A DNA stretch of 31,072 bases from a virus, in IMG/VR virus record IMGVR_UViG_3300042545_000473, positions 1 to 31,072 of that record; one strand, 5' to 3'. The notes beneath the pieces were generated by a model. That model did no database searches. It had not been told where the DNA came from and worked only from the letters and a program-made list of their open reading frames with translations. Positions within the stretch are counted from its first letter, which is position 1. Each line of letters starts with the position of its first letter. Made by a program: the position numbers and the translations under genes. Below are positions 14,387-21,849 of this stretch, piece by piece.

Positions 14387-15394
14387 TCATACGGACAAAG
14401 TTTTAATTTCATTCGAATACCTTGCATTCAGTGGCTCGGCATAGGCCTGTGCTTGATCGGCAATCTTTTTAAGATCATATAGATTGCAAAATTTCATTAA
14501 TCTAATACCAACTTGACTAATATTCTTATTTGCACTTGTTGCTGTAGCAATAGTTTCTGTAATGATGTTTTTAATTTCTTCGGGCTGTGCAGAAAGATCA
14601 ATTAAAATACGATTACGTTCGTAATCATCTAGCACACGATGTTCTTTACCTTCGTGGTCGGACCAGCGCTGAAGCATGAGATTGTTCCACGCATAGCCTT
14701 TTAAATCTCTGTCACCGTAAGCCTCACGGAGACCAACCTTATTTTTTGTGCCTTTTTCCCGTACTCCCGGATATGCAGAGAATACATTGTCTGAGGTATC
14801 GCCTCGCATACACTTCTCAAAGAGTAACCACTGGGGGTCCGGAATGGCTTTTGGTTCTTGAGTCTTTTTATCAATAACTCTCTTACCTTTTGCATCAAAA
14901 ATACCTTCATGTGTAATAGTAGTTTCCATAACGCCGTTAAATTGGCGTACATTAGGTGCAATCAATTGTACAAAGTCTGTATCGGTTGAAATGATAACAT
15001 GGTCATCGTTTGGATGTGTCTGTATCCATCCAGCAATTAAATCATCTGCTTCTAGGCGTGAATGTTGTAGTACTGTGCAGTTTGTCTTTTCTGTTACAAA
15101 CTCTTTGAATGTATCAAATGCTTCCCAAAACACTTTCTCTTCTTCTGCTTCACGTTCTGTATGTGCGGCACGACTAGCGGCTCTTTGTGCCTTGTAAGGC
15201 TTATAATGATCTTTACGCCAGCTACGTCCCTCGAGGCAGAACACCACATGACTTCCACCAAAGTCTTGCCACGCTTTTTTAATACTGTTTAAAGTAATAT
15301 GAAAGGCCATACCTAGTTTGATATCAGCGTCACCGTTGATAACGTGCCTAGCACGAAAGAAAGTGTTTGCAGTATCAACTAAAATATATGTCAT
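14387..15394 (-). CDS. rnh: T4 RNase H-like 5'-3' nuclease (FEN family)
   Basis: A 335-residue protein of the flap nuclease family, slightly longer than T4 RNase H. The acidic metal-binding residues are in place: D7 in ILVDTANTFFRA, RLEADDLIAGW, IISTDTDFVQL and MRGDTSDNVFSAYPGV, the last matching the GDxSDNxPGV signature of FEN/5'-3' exonucleases. In T4 this enzyme removes RNA primers and short flaps from lagging-strand fragments with gp32 and the clamp. It overlaps the upstream gene by 4 nt (ATGA). Family identity is solid; that it is the primer-removing enzyme rather than another FEN-type nuclease follows from the T4-like context. Confidence 0.85.
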   Translation of the reverse strand: MTYILVDTANTFFRARHVINGDADIKLGMAFHITLNSIKKAWQDFGGSHVVFCLEGRSWRKDHYKPYKAQRAASRAAHTEREAEEEKVFWEAFDTFKEFVTEKTNCTVLQHSRLEADDLIAGWIQTHPNDDHVIISTDTDFVQLIAPNVRQFNGVMETTITHEGIFDAKGKRVIDKKTQEPKAIPDPQWLLFEKCMRGDTSDNVFSAYPGVREKGTKNKVGLREAYGDRDLKGYAWNNLMLQRWSDHEGKEHRVLDDYERNRILIDLSAQPEEIKNIITETIATATSANKNISQVGIRLMKFCNLYDLKKIADQAQAYAEPLNARYSNEIKTLSV

Positions 15395-15858
15395 AGATTC
15401 TTTTTTCTAATTTGATTAATGTCAACAACGCCAGTGTTTACAGCGCCACCAAAATCACCGTCAACTACCACATTAGCACATAGTTCACGGAACCAACGAT
15501 CTACAATTTCTTCGTCTTTGTCTCCGTCAAAACCATATCCCTCTTGCTTTAATTTTAACACAAAATGCTCGTTCCAGTCAAGCTCAAAAAAGCCATTACG
15601 TATGTTATCTTTATTAATATGTGTATTGAGAACACCTACCCAGGGTTCTTTTAATTTGGTTGCACGATCTTTTGGTGCTAATTTTATTAATGCTTCTTGT
15701 TCTAGAGCAACGGTTGTCTTTTGTTCTACGATTGCAATCTCATCAGTTTTTTGATCAGCTAGTTTTGTAGCTTCTTCAATGGCTGTTTTAGTATCGATAA
15801 GTTGTTGCTCTAATTTATCGATACCCATTATTTTTTTAAAGAATTTTGTTAGCATCAT
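15391..15858 (-). CDS. Conserved phage protein with N-terminal coiled coil
   Basis: A 155-residue protein starting at the ATG at 15858, whose TGA overlap with the QueE stop (ATGA) and GTGGGG upstream support this choice. Residues 1-60 form a long charged helix (DKLEQQLIDTKTAIEEATKL). Residues 75-135 hold a compact domain, ELDWNEHFVLKLKQEGYGFDG then EEIVDRWFRELCANVVVDG, which I know as a recurrent unassigned block in marine T4-like phages. It sits between QueE and RNase H with overlapping stops and starts on both sides. Function unknown. Confidence 0.65.
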   Translation of the reverse strand: MMLTKFFKKIMGIDKLEQQLIDTKTAIEEATKLADQKTDEIAIVEQKTTVALEQEALIKLAPKDRATKLKEPWVGVLNTHINKDNIRNGFFELDWNEHFVLKLKQEGYGFDGDKDEEIVDRWFRELCANVVVDGDFGGAVNTGVVDINQIRKKNL

Positions 15859-16709
15859 GTACCCCACTCATTTTTAAATAGTGGCACTTGTAGTCTATCG
15901 CTATAACGCCAGCCACGTTTCATAGCTGCCAATGCTACATTCTTTGCGTTAAGTGTATAAACACTTTCTACACCACCTACTGGCATTAGATATATATGAC
16001 CGGTAAACCCAGCATGTCGAAATGCACCTGCCGCACACTCTGCATCTTTAATATCTTCTTCCGTTGCCACTACAAATTTCAAATATGCTGTACCAACTTG
16101 TTCGTACTCGCATACAATCTCTGGACAGATAGCTTCTTCCCACTTCTCACCACTTGCTGGCAGTTTAGCACTTACACTAAATGTAACTTCTCTGCCTACT
16201 ACGCTATTCCATTTAGCCAAGTATGCTTTAAATTCTGGTGTAAGCTTCTGAGTACCGTTTGTTTCGAAGGTAATCTCTTTCAAGTCACGCATCTTAGTAT
16301 TGTTTAACAAGTCTGGGTAAGCACGTTGCCAGCCTAGCAACGGCTCTCCGCCTGTGATGACCAAGTGTTCATCGACCCAGTAATCCTGTGGAAGAATTTC
16401 CATAATGCGATCTGTGATAGCTTCGCTTGTAAGCATCGGCGACAAATCTTTAAAGTCTGGATGCCAACTAGCATAACTGTCACAGCCTGTGCTAACTAGG
16501 GGTAAGTCTTCATACTTCTGAAAAGACTCTATTATTGTATGTGTAGCCGCAATGTCAGTTGCTTCGTGACTAACTTCTCCACGCGGCATACCAAAGCCAG
16601 CACATTTGAAATTACAACCAAATGTGCGCAGAAACACACTCGGTACACCCATATATCTACCCTCTCCTTGTATAGAGTAGAAAAGTTCCGCTATCTTAAT
16701 CTTTGACAT
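15855..16709 (-). CDS. queE: 7-carboxy-7-deazaguanine synthase QueE (variant cluster motif)
   Basis: A 284-residue radical SAM enzyme that converts carboxytetrahydropterin to 7-carboxy-7-deazaguanine. IAELFYSIQGEGRYMGVPSVF at the start is the QueE signature, followed by FLRTFGCNFKC, ITGGEPLLGWQ near 118-127 and EITFETNGTQ near 145. The cluster motif is unusual: Cys32 and Cys36 are present, but the third cysteine seems to be Cys76 in STGCDSYASW, 39 residues further on, where the canonical form is CxxxCxxC. The D-S-Y-A-S-W stretch corresponds to the CDSxxxW after the third Cys in bacterial QueE. AAAGGA precedes the ATG; the HNH gene upstream overlaps by 14 nt. Works with FolE, the QueD-like protein and DpdA in this window. 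Confidence 0.9.
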   Translation of the reverse strand: MSKIKIAELFYSIQGEGRYMGVPSVFLRTFGCNFKCAGFGMPRGEVSHEATDIAATHTIIESFQKYEDLPLVSTGCDSYASWHPDFKDLSPMLTSEAITDRIMEILPQDYWVDEHLVITGGEPLLGWQRAYPDLLNNTKMRDLKEITFETNGTQKLTPEFKAYLAKWNSVVGREVTFSVSAKLPASGEKWEEAICPEIVCEYEQVGTAYLKFVVATEEDIKDAECAAGAFRHAGFTGHIYLMPVGGVESVYTLNAKNVALAAMKRGWRYSDRLQVPLFKNEWGT

Positions 16710-17898
16710 CTGTATCCTTTATTATTTCTAAGTTTAACATATTATTCGATAAATGTAAATTCTTTTGGAGAGTTTTACAATTATCCCCGTGCCATCTATT
16801 ATAGTTGGCTGTATTTGATAAAACTTTACCACAGTGTTTACAAGTTTTTTTTGGTTTGTCTAACATTCTTTGTCTTCGCATTTCTAACATTTCAGGAGAT
16901 AATGTTTTACCTAATCTGCGTTCACTCATTGCTTTGCGTTCTTCTTCAGATTTTTTCTTTCCAAAATTAGGATTGTTTTCTCCTCTTGTCCACCACCTAT
17001 CTACTTTCTTGTTACTTTCAGAAATCTTCCTTCTGTGTTCTTCGGATTTTGGGCGTTTTCCTACTTCTCTGGATGCTTCACGCTGTCTGTCTTTACCTTC
17101 CGGAGTATATACTTTGTTTTTAGCCGATGCTCTCATATGTTCAATCTGCTCCGGCGTGTAAATTTCTTTCCAACTTTTGCCTTTTCGAGCAGATGCCGCT
17201 TCTCTCATTTTTTCTGTATGGGCAGGATCTCGTTTTACACCTTTTGTTCTACCACTAGTATTTTTGCGTTGTTTTATCCCTTCAGGTGAATTAAAAAATG
17301 CTTGACGTTTAGCTATCATCATTTCTTTGTATTCTGGATCAGCCCAACGTTTAATGATCGCGGCACGTTGTCTTTCTTTTCCTTCAGGAGTTACTTTAGA
17401 CGGTTTACCCCAATTAGGATTTTCTGGGCCGCGTTTAAACTCTTTTAACTTACTTTTCTCGCCAATCTTCTTTTTAGATTCTTCTGAGTGTTTTCGTCCT
17501 ACCCAAGTGCCGCCTTCTTTGGCATACTTCTCTTTTAACATTTGAGAATAGTGTTTTCTAAATGTTTCATACATCCTACTGGAAATTGTATAGGTATGAT
17601 TTACGCCGCGTTCCTTAGTAGTCATTTTGTTAATGAATGTATTAAACGCAAATGCCATTTTGCTACCGTATATACCTTCAAACTTCATTTTCCATAACAA
17701 TGCGTGAGCAATGTAATGTTCGCGGGCAGTTAGTTGGACTACGTTTGATTTGATATTATCGCCGCCGAAACTACGAGGAATAATATGATGTGTTTCTTTA
17801 TACCCTTGTATAGAACCTCGTAGTTGTGCTTTGTGTATGAGGGATTCATACCACTTACTATATTTGCTTTCTACAAATTTTACGGGCCAGTTTATCAT
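16696..17898 (-). CDS. HNH homing endonuclease with NUMOD3-like repeats
   Basis: A 400-residue basic protein from the ATG at 17898 (a TTG precedes it). The HNH nuclease core is THHIIPRSFGGDN near residue 36, with NVVQLTAREHYIAH following. Residues 120-330 hold repeated basic helices of the NUMOD3 kind (GRKHSEESKKKIGEKSK, KRPKSEEHRRKISESNKK, GKKKSEEERKAMSERRLG), which in homing endonucleases grip DNA. A Cys pair, CKHCGKVL, and a later C sit in the last 50 residues as a possible zinc knuckle. No clear ribosome site. It is inserted between the MazG-like gene and queE and is free-standing. Likely a selfish gene; no intron signs are seen around it. Confidence 0.85.
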   Translation of the reverse strand: MINWPVKFVESKYSKWYESLIHKAQLRGSIQGYKETHHIIPRSFGGDNIKSNVVQLTAREHYIAHALLWKMKFEGIYGSKMAFAFNTFINKMTTKERGVNHTYTISSRMYETFRKHYSQMLKEKYAKEGGTWVGRKHSEESKKKIGEKSKLKEFKRGPENPNWGKPSKVTPEGKERQRAAIIKRWADPEYKEMMIAKRQAFFNSPEGIKQRKNTSGRTKGVKRDPAHTEKMREAASARKGKSWKEIYTPEQIEHMRASAKNKVYTPEGKDRQREASREVGKRPKSEEHRRKISESNKKVDRWWTRGENNPNFGKKKSEEERKAMSERRLGKTLSPEMLEMRRQRMLDKPKKTCKHCGKVLSNTANYNRWHGDNCKTLQKNLHLSNNMLNLEIIKDTDVKD

Positions 17899-17964
17899 CA
17901 ATGTTAAGCAGAATTAGAACAGCATACCTATATAGTGTTCTTCACTCTGTAATTTTAATCTTAC

Positions 17965-18267
17965 TCATAAGTTAATTTCACTTTCAAATATGTTTGACCA
18001 TTTTTTTAATTTAGCAATTTTGTTATCTGCTGATACAAGCACTTCTTTTTTGTCTACTAGATTGTACACAATACAAAGATCAATCATGGCCTGTAAATCT
18101 CCTAACTCTTCTGCTAGATGTTGTCTATTAGTAAGTGGCTTACCAGGTTTGACATTATCTAAACCGAATCGACTAATCTTGCTGATAGCAACAATTACTT
18201 CTGCACATTCCTCTTGAGTAATGTCTAGAATTTCTTTTTCTTTATTATTCATATTACTATTATACAT
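17965..18267 (-). CDS. MazG-like nucleotide pyrophosphohydrolase domain
   Basis: A 100-residue all-helical protein. EECAEVIVAISKI near residue 19 and EELGDLQAMIDL near residue 53 form the EExxE...ExxD metal site typical of MazG-like NTP pyrophosphohydrolases. Family members hydrolyse nucleoside triphosphates or alarmones; marine phages often carry one. Starts at 18267 (overlapping the previous gene by 8 nt) and 18252 are both possible, neither with a clear ribosome site. A substrate among modified dNTPs or ppGpp cannot be told. The 63-nt gap downstream, 17902-17964, separates it from the HNH gene and holds no convincing promoter. Confidence 0.7.
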   Translation of the reverse strand: MYNSNMNNKEKEILDITQEECAEVIVAISKISRFGLDNVKPGKPLTNRQHLAEELGDLQAMIDLCIVYNLVDKKEVLVSADNKIAKLKKWSNIFESEINL

Positions 18268-18424
18268 TCTTTTTTGATAAAGACCAAGAGCCGTCTTGAT
18301 TATCTTTCCAAACTAACTCATCGCCTTCTTTCCAACCTGTTTCTTCGAGCATATCTTCAGGGAAGGGTAATATCAAGTCACCTGTTTCAGGATCGTCTTG
18401 TAGTTCAATTGTCCAATTTTTCAA
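18260..18424 (-). CDS. AbrB/MazE-like small protein (TTG start)
   Basis: A 54-residue protein. The frame is open to 18496 but the strong AGGAG site lies 6 nt before a TTG at 18424, where the SpoVT/AbrB-like pattern begins: NWTIELQDDPETGDLILPFPE then GWKEGDELVWKDNQDG. The beta-hairpin swapped fold binds DNA in AbrB and MazE. The start lies inside the end of the dCMP deaminase gene (20-nt overlap). Similar short proteins are common in phages, and with MazG-like downstream no toxin is apparent, so a small regulator is likelier than an antitoxin. Confidence 0.65.
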   Translation of the reverse strand: MKNWTIELQDDPETGDLILPFPEDMLEETGWKEGDELVWKDNQDGSWSLSKKNV

Positions 18425-18926
18425 TGTTAACTCCTGATTTTTTAAGGAACTCAATTCCTGAATCATCTCTATAGTTTTCACTATAGTAGACACCATTTAT
18501 GCCAGTCTGATATATAAGTTTGGCGCATTCAATACAAGGGGCATGAGTAATGAAAATATCAGCACCATTGCCGCTGTCATTCGACTTTGCTAATTTTGCA
18601 ATAGCATTTGATTCAGCATGAAGTACCTCTGGCTTGGTTTTTAAAGCATATCTCCTAGCATATCCTATATCGGGATCAAAGTCTTCCTCTTCAAAAGGCC
18701 AACGTTCGTAGATCTCATCGGGGTCTAGCCAGCCGCCTGCATCTCGGCTCATATAATCTCGGTATTCACAATCGTTATCCCAACCTGCCGGCATACCATT
18801 ATAGCCAATAGAGATAATACGATCATCTTTAACTACAATAGCACCTACGTGAAGTCTACGTGCTGAACTGAGTTCCGCGAATATCTTTGCGGTCTTCATA
18901 TACGTTTGTTTGAACTTTTCCTTCAT
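18405..18926 (-). CDS. cd: dCMP deaminase
   Basis: A 173-residue zinc deaminase that makes dUMP from dCMP for thymidylate synthesis. The zinc and proton-transfer motif HAE is at residues 103-105 (VLHAESNAIAKL) and the zinc cysteines at 131 and 134 (APCIECAKLIYQTGI). RLHVGAIVVKDDRIISIGYNGMP near residue 25 is typical of phage and bacterial dCMP deaminases. An insert of about 35 residues between 55 and 90 (YMSRDAGGWLDPDEIYERW in part) is acidic and aromatic. The start overlaps the upstream membrane protein gene by 71 nt. No thymidylate synthase is in the window, so the partner enzyme lies elsewhere or comes from the host. Confidence 0.88.
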   Translation of the reverse strand: MKEKFKQTYMKTAKIFAELSSARRLHVGAIVVKDDRIISIGYNGMPAGWDNDCEYRDYMSRDAGGWLDPDEIYERWPFEEEDFDPDIGYARRYALKTKPEVLHAESNAIAKLAKSNDSGNGADIFITHAPCIECAKLIYQTGINGVYYSENYRDDSGIEFLKKSGVNIEKLDN

Positions 18927-19107
18927 TTTCTTTTTTCCATTGTTGGTGTTTGAGTTCTCGACATTGTTTTTTTACTTCTAGAGGAATATCAGGATGCCAT
19001 TCAGCCATACCGCAATCGTATACTCTATACTCGGGCATTGGTGTTAGACTGAGCACTAATACCCACATTAAAAATCCTATTGCAAATCCCACTAGATATT
19101 TTATCAT
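18856..19107 (-). CDS. Small membrane protein, unknown
   Basis: An 83-residue protein with one N-terminal transmembrane helix (YLVGFAIGFLMWVLVLSL), then TPMPEYRVYDCGMAEWHPDIP and a charged tail. Its start overlaps the upstream stop as ATGA. The last 24 codons overlap the beginning of dCMP deaminase in another frame, which is long for an overlap; the membrane part and the MAEWHPDIP segment are the conserved-looking regions. Short inner-membrane proteins of this layout occur in marine T4-like phages. Function unknown. Confidence 0.6.
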   Translation of the reverse strand: MIKYLVGFAIGFLMWVLVLSLTPMPEYRVYDCGMAEWHPDIPLEVKKQCRELKHQQWKKENEGKVQTNVYEDRKDIRGTQFST

Positions 19108-19298
19108 AGTCTATCACTGAGTAGTATTGCACACATGAGTTTATCTTCTGCTGATTTAAAAAAGAATTTCATATAGTCTACAGAAACTTCTGTGGTGTAT
19201 CTATGCCCCGGCAATCCAAAATGTTCTATTATCAAGGCACAACTTTCATTCCACCATTTGTTTTCCTGTGAGTTCCAGGTCAAATTAACGACGTTCAT
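19104..19298 (-). CDS. Small conserved phage protein, unknown
   Basis: A 64-residue protein. FGLPGHRYTTEVSVDYMKFFFKS near the middle, then EDKLMCAILLSDRL, is the kind of short single-domain protein found repeatedly in cyanophage and pelagiphage genomes. It overlaps the upstream gene by 14 nt and the downstream one by 4 nt. No ribosome site is clear, so coupling is likely. Unknown function. Confidence 0.6.
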   Translation of the reverse strand: MNVVNLTWNSQENKWWNESCALIIEHFGLPGHRYTTEVSVDYMKFFFKSAEDKLMCAILLSDRL

Positions 19299-19476
19299 CG
19301 ATTAATACTTTTCTAAATCTATGAATAAAACTTTCTTTTAAGCACGAGTATTCGAGATAGTCTTTAAGACGCATATAGTGTACCCAAATTTGATCCCCCA
19401 AATTAACTACATCAATTACTCGAAAATATTCTCGAGCACCCGCTTCCCATATTTCGCCAGTACTAATTTCTTGCAT
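19285..19476 (-). CDS. Small beta-rich phage protein, unknown
   Basis: A 63-residue protein from the ATG at 19476, which has AAAGGG upstream; the frame extends to an ATG at 19506 without a good site. The sequence, ISTGEIWEAGAREYFRVIDV followed by IWVHYMRLKDYLEYSCLKESF, looks like a small SH3-like barrel of the type that handles bulk small phage proteins. It overlaps the cupin gene end by 14 nt. Unknown function. Confidence 0.55.
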   Translation of the reverse strand: MQEISTGEIWEAGAREYFRVIDVVNLGDQIWVHYMRLKDYLEYSCLKESFIHRFRKVLIDERR

Positions 19477-19930
19477 TTTTAGCCCTTTCAGATAGATATG
19501 TTTCATTATGAATCCACCTGTTATTTACTAAAAATCCCCATTCACGTTTCTGAGGACCGGGCATAAACAATGTCCATGCAGTTACGCTAGGATCAAGCTC
19601 AATACGATGATAGCTGTTAGCCCTACATATACGAAAATGGCCGGGTCCTCGCCATTTACATATCTCATTAAATTTACAACCCTGTTTGTCAAATTGAGGA
19701 GTCCATTCATAATATCCACCTTTAAGAATTAGTGTTGCATAGGGCCAAGGATGATCGTGTACGTCATCCGGATCTGATTTAAGAAATTTATGAATAAAAA
19801 CATTAAACGGAAACCAATCTCTATCTTTTAGAAAAACGTAATACCTTTCAAGATATGGTTGATCGTTTACACGATCCATTATAATTCTTTTACGTTCTAA
19901 TCTTTCTAAAAAATCAAGAAACCATTTCAT
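19463..19930 (-). CDS. Cupin-fold protein
   Basis: A 155-residue protein starting at the ATG at 19930, which overlaps the previous stop as ATGA and lies 8 nt after AGGA; an ATG two codons earlier is the alternative. VHDHPWPYATLILKGGYYEWTP near residue 58 and RGPGHFRICRANSYHRIEL near residue 90 form the two cupin motifs, with histidines able to hold a metal. PGPQKREWGF follows. Metal-bound cupins include dioxygenases, isomerases and simple binding proteins. Placement between modification genes and nucleotide metabolism genes does not settle the role. Confidence 0.65.
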   Translation of the reverse strand: MKWFLDFLERLERKRIIMDRVNDQPYLERYYVFLKDRDWFPFNVFIHKFLKSDPDDVHDHPWPYATLILKGGYYEWTPQFDKQGCKFNEICKWRGPGHFRICRANSYHRIELDPSVTAWTLFMPGPQKREWGFLVNNRWIHNETYLSERAKNARN

Positions 19931-20142
19931 TTGCATGTTCCTAAGAAATCATCTAATCTTTTTGCAGCCTCGTCGAAGTCTACAGCCCAAACTTTTGCTT
20001 CAATTTGGTTATCAATAATACTCATATCAAAAGGAACAACGCCATTAAACCTAAAGTTATCTGGGACCTCAGTAGTAACAGTAAACTCGTGCAGGTTCTT
20101 TGCCCTAAAAATAAGATTATTTGCCATATCTACTGAGTTCAT
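19927..20142 (-). CDS. Small phage protein, unknown
   Basis: A 71-residue protein with AAAGGA 6 nt before the ATG. Beta-rich in the middle (EFTVTTEVPDNFRFNG, then EAKVWAVDFDEAAKRLDDFLG), ending in a short helix. The AVDFDEAAKRLDDFL end resembles short phage proteins of unknown role. The stop overlaps the cupin start. Gap of 16 nt to the upstream gene. Confidence 0.6.
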   Translation of the reverse strand: MNSVDMANNLIFRAKNLHEFTVTTEVPDNFRFNGVVPFDMSIIDNQIEAKVWAVDFDEAAKRLDDFLGTCK

Positions 20143-20158
20143 AGTAATCCTTTAGTTA

Positions 20159-20380
20159 TTACACAAAATCGTATGTTCGTTCAAAAATAGGACCGTCGCA
20201 GATATAAAGTTCACCGTCGATGCCCTTCATAAGATAGTCGCCGGGATTACCTTGTTTGTAATTACCTTCTAGAGTATTGACTCGAAATTCCTCATCAATC
20301 TTTTTAGCATGTACTACAATGGGTCGCTTTACACAAGCACCCATGTCTTCTACTTGTTCAAATGTATCAAATGTTTTCAT
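20159..20380 (-). CDS. PGDYL-motif small protein
   Basis: A 73-residue protein. KRPIVVHAKKIDEEFRVNTLEG leads to NPGDYLMKGIDGELYICDG and FERTYDFV, the pattern of the PGDYL family found in many phages and some bacteria; no biochemical role is established for it. AAGGAA precedes the ATG, which overlaps the stop of the 38-residue gene upstream. Confidence 0.7.
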   Translation of the reverse strand: MKTFDTFEQVEDMGACVKRPIVVHAKKIDEEFRVNTLEGNYKQGNPGDYLMKGIDGELYICDGPIFERTYDFV

Positions 20381-20493
20381 ACTAGTTCCTTAATAAAGTA
20401 TTTTGATGCAGGATATTTTGCCTGCAACCACTCTAATAGGCCCTCTTCAACTGGCAAGCGAACGCTATCAAATTTGTTGGTAATATATTTCAT
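20377..20493 (-). CDS. 38-residue micro-ORF with strong ribosome site
   Basis: ATG at 20493 is preceded by AGGAG with 7 nt spacing. The 38-residue product begins MKYITNKFDSVRLPVEEG and ends LQAKYPASKYFIKELV. Its TGA overlaps the next ATG (ATGA), and the gap to the upstream gene is only 10 nt, so it fills an otherwise empty 123-nt stretch of the operon. Small helix with a hydrophobic face likely. Function unknown. Confidence 0.65.
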   Translation of the reverse strand: MKYITNKFDSVRLPVEEGLLEWLQAKYPASKYFIKELV

Positions 20494-20503
20494 TCTTTAA
20501 CTC

Positions 20504-21052
20504 CTAGTGTATTTCTATATTGCCGGCCAATACAATTCGCTCGTCTTGGGACATGCACTCGGGCACCCCGTGATCTATCCACCCTGGGAATATGATCAGC
20601 ATACCTTCTGTAGGAGTAATATTGTGATCAATTGATTTAAACTGCAAAGGGGTAGGTGGCTCATCCATCTTTAAATAATAACAAAAACTAAATGCCGAAG
20701 CAAAGTGATTATGCGGGTTAGCATAATCACCGGTGTGATAGATAGCACCCCATAACGAACTAATTGAATACGAATAGGGTGGCTGGCGACTGTAATCAAT
20801 AGGTTTAAGTAACTGAGTGATACTGTCCACTACGCCAACCCGCAGAAGATCAAAGAATTGGTTGTAGGGCGCCGCTTGATGATCAATAGGCAAGAGCCAT
20901 TCGGTCATGTCTGCTTTAATATTAGTTTTCCTGCCCTGCTTATCGCCCTGGATTCGTATTAGATCAATCAGAGCAGCGTTAACTGTGTCAGCGTTTTCTA
21001 ATGTGTACGTGTTGATTAGACGTGTGGTGTCAAACATCAGCTTATCGTTCAT
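20504..21052 (-). CDS. Putative 2OG-Fe(II) oxygenase, copy near FolE end
   Basis: A 182-residue protein from the ATG at 21052, which has GGAG 6 nt upstream; an ATG at 21064 lacks that spacing. NPHNHFASAFSFCYYL near residue 117 and GMLIIFPGWIDHGVPE near residue 150, followed by DERIVLAGNI, give the His...His...Arg layout of phage 2-oxoglutarate/Fe(II) dioxygenases (the family with HxH, FPxWxxH and R). The substrate is unknown: protein side chain, lipid or DNA base are all possible. It lies directly after folE. Confidence 0.7.
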   Translation of the reverse strand: MNDKLMFDTTRLINTYTLENADTVNAALIDLIRIQGDKQGRKTNIKADMTEWLLPIDHQAAPYNQFFDLLRVGVVDSITQLLKPIDYSRQPPYSYSISSLWGAIYHTGDYANPHNHFASAFSFCYYLKMDEPPTPLQFKSIDHNITPTEGMLIIFPGWIDHGVPECMSQDERIVLAGNIEIH

Positions 21053-21065
21053 TCTTCGCTCCATT

Positions 21066-21809
21066 TTATCGCTTGTTAGATTCTTGAAGACTCAGTGTAT
21101 CAAAAAACTCTTTCTTAGTGCCAGCATCGTTGGTGAACGCACCTTTAAGTACTGTAGTAGTTGTTGAACTATCGTGGGCCATTATTCCCCTGTTCTCACA
21201 GCACCCGTGAGTCATTCTTAAATAAACACCTACGTTTTCTGAATCTGTTGCTTTTGAAATTTCACGAGCAATGTCGTTGCACAATTCTTCCTGTAGCGTA
21301 CCACGACGAGAACACCACTGAGCAATACGAGTGTACTTGCTAAGGCCAATGAGCTTTTGAGCGGCAATAATCCCGATATAAGCAACGCCACTGACAGGTT
21401 GGTGATGATGACTGCACATACTGCGAAGCTCACTACGTACCACAAGCATTCCTTCGTATCGGTCCTGCGAATCGTTCGGGAATGCTGTAGCGTCTGGTGC
21501 TGGTTCATATCTTCCTTCCATTATTTCGTTAAAATACATTTTAGCAAGGCGTCGTGCTGTACCCTTGCTGTTAGGATCGTTTTCGCGATCAATAAGTAAT
21601 CGATCAAGTACTAGTTCAAATGCTTCTGCGGCTTCGTCGATGAGTTGCTCTTTGTTATGATCGTTAACATATTCACTAATGTTATCGCCTGCCCAGAAGC
21701 GTTTGTTGTCGCGTCTCATCTTTGCGCGAAGGTAGTTTCCTAGATACTTTTCTTCCTGGTATCCGCCATCGCCTGCCATTGCGTCCAGGCCTGTTTCTTT
21801 ATTTGTCAA
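21066..21809 (-). CDS. folE: GTP cyclohydrolase I (FolE)
   Basis: A 247-residue protein, catalysing GTP to dihydroneopterin triphosphate, first step of folate and of 7-deazaguanine synthesis. RSMCSHHHQPVSG (Cys132, His134/135) and MTHGCCENRGIMAHDS (Cys203/204) give the zinc ligands; GLSKYTRIAQWCSRRGTLQEEL is the GTP-binding signature. The start is TTG at 21809 with GGAG 8 nt upstream; a Met at codon 11 is an alternative. A near-perfect sigma70 promoter precedes it. The first 50 residues are a phage-type extension. With QueE, the QueD-like protein and DpdA nearby, its role is more likely deazaguanine than folate. Confidence 0.92.
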   Translation of the reverse strand: MTNKETGLDAMAGDGGYQEEKYLGNYLRAKMRRDNKRFWAGDNISEYVNDHNKEQLIDEAAEAFELVLDRLLIDRENDPNSKGTARRLAKMYFNEIMEGRYEPAPDATAFPNDSQDRYEGMLVVRSELRSMCSHHHQPVSGVAYIGIIAAQKLIGLSKYTRIAQWCSRRGTLQEELCNDIAREISKATDSENVGVYLRMTHGCCENRGIMAHDSSTTTTVLKGAFTNDAGTKKEFFDTLSLQESNKR

Positions 21810-21849
21810 TTTATATTCTCCGAGTTAATGACGTGGATGTCTTTGTACT

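Noticed and set aside
16805-17545. Several plus-strand open frames opposite the HNH gene
   Set aside because: Ser/Phe-rich shadow products in the antisense of a Lys/Glu-rich gene; no independent signals.
17902-17964. Possible promoter in the 63-nt gap before the HNH gene
   Set aside because: TATATA-like and TATGCT-like strings occur, but no -35 box at suitable spacing.
18260-18267. AbrB-like plus MazG-like genes as a MazEF-type toxin-antitoxin pair
   Set aside because: MazG-like is a pyrophosphohydrolase with its own metal motif, not a MazF toxin; no toxin motif in either gene.
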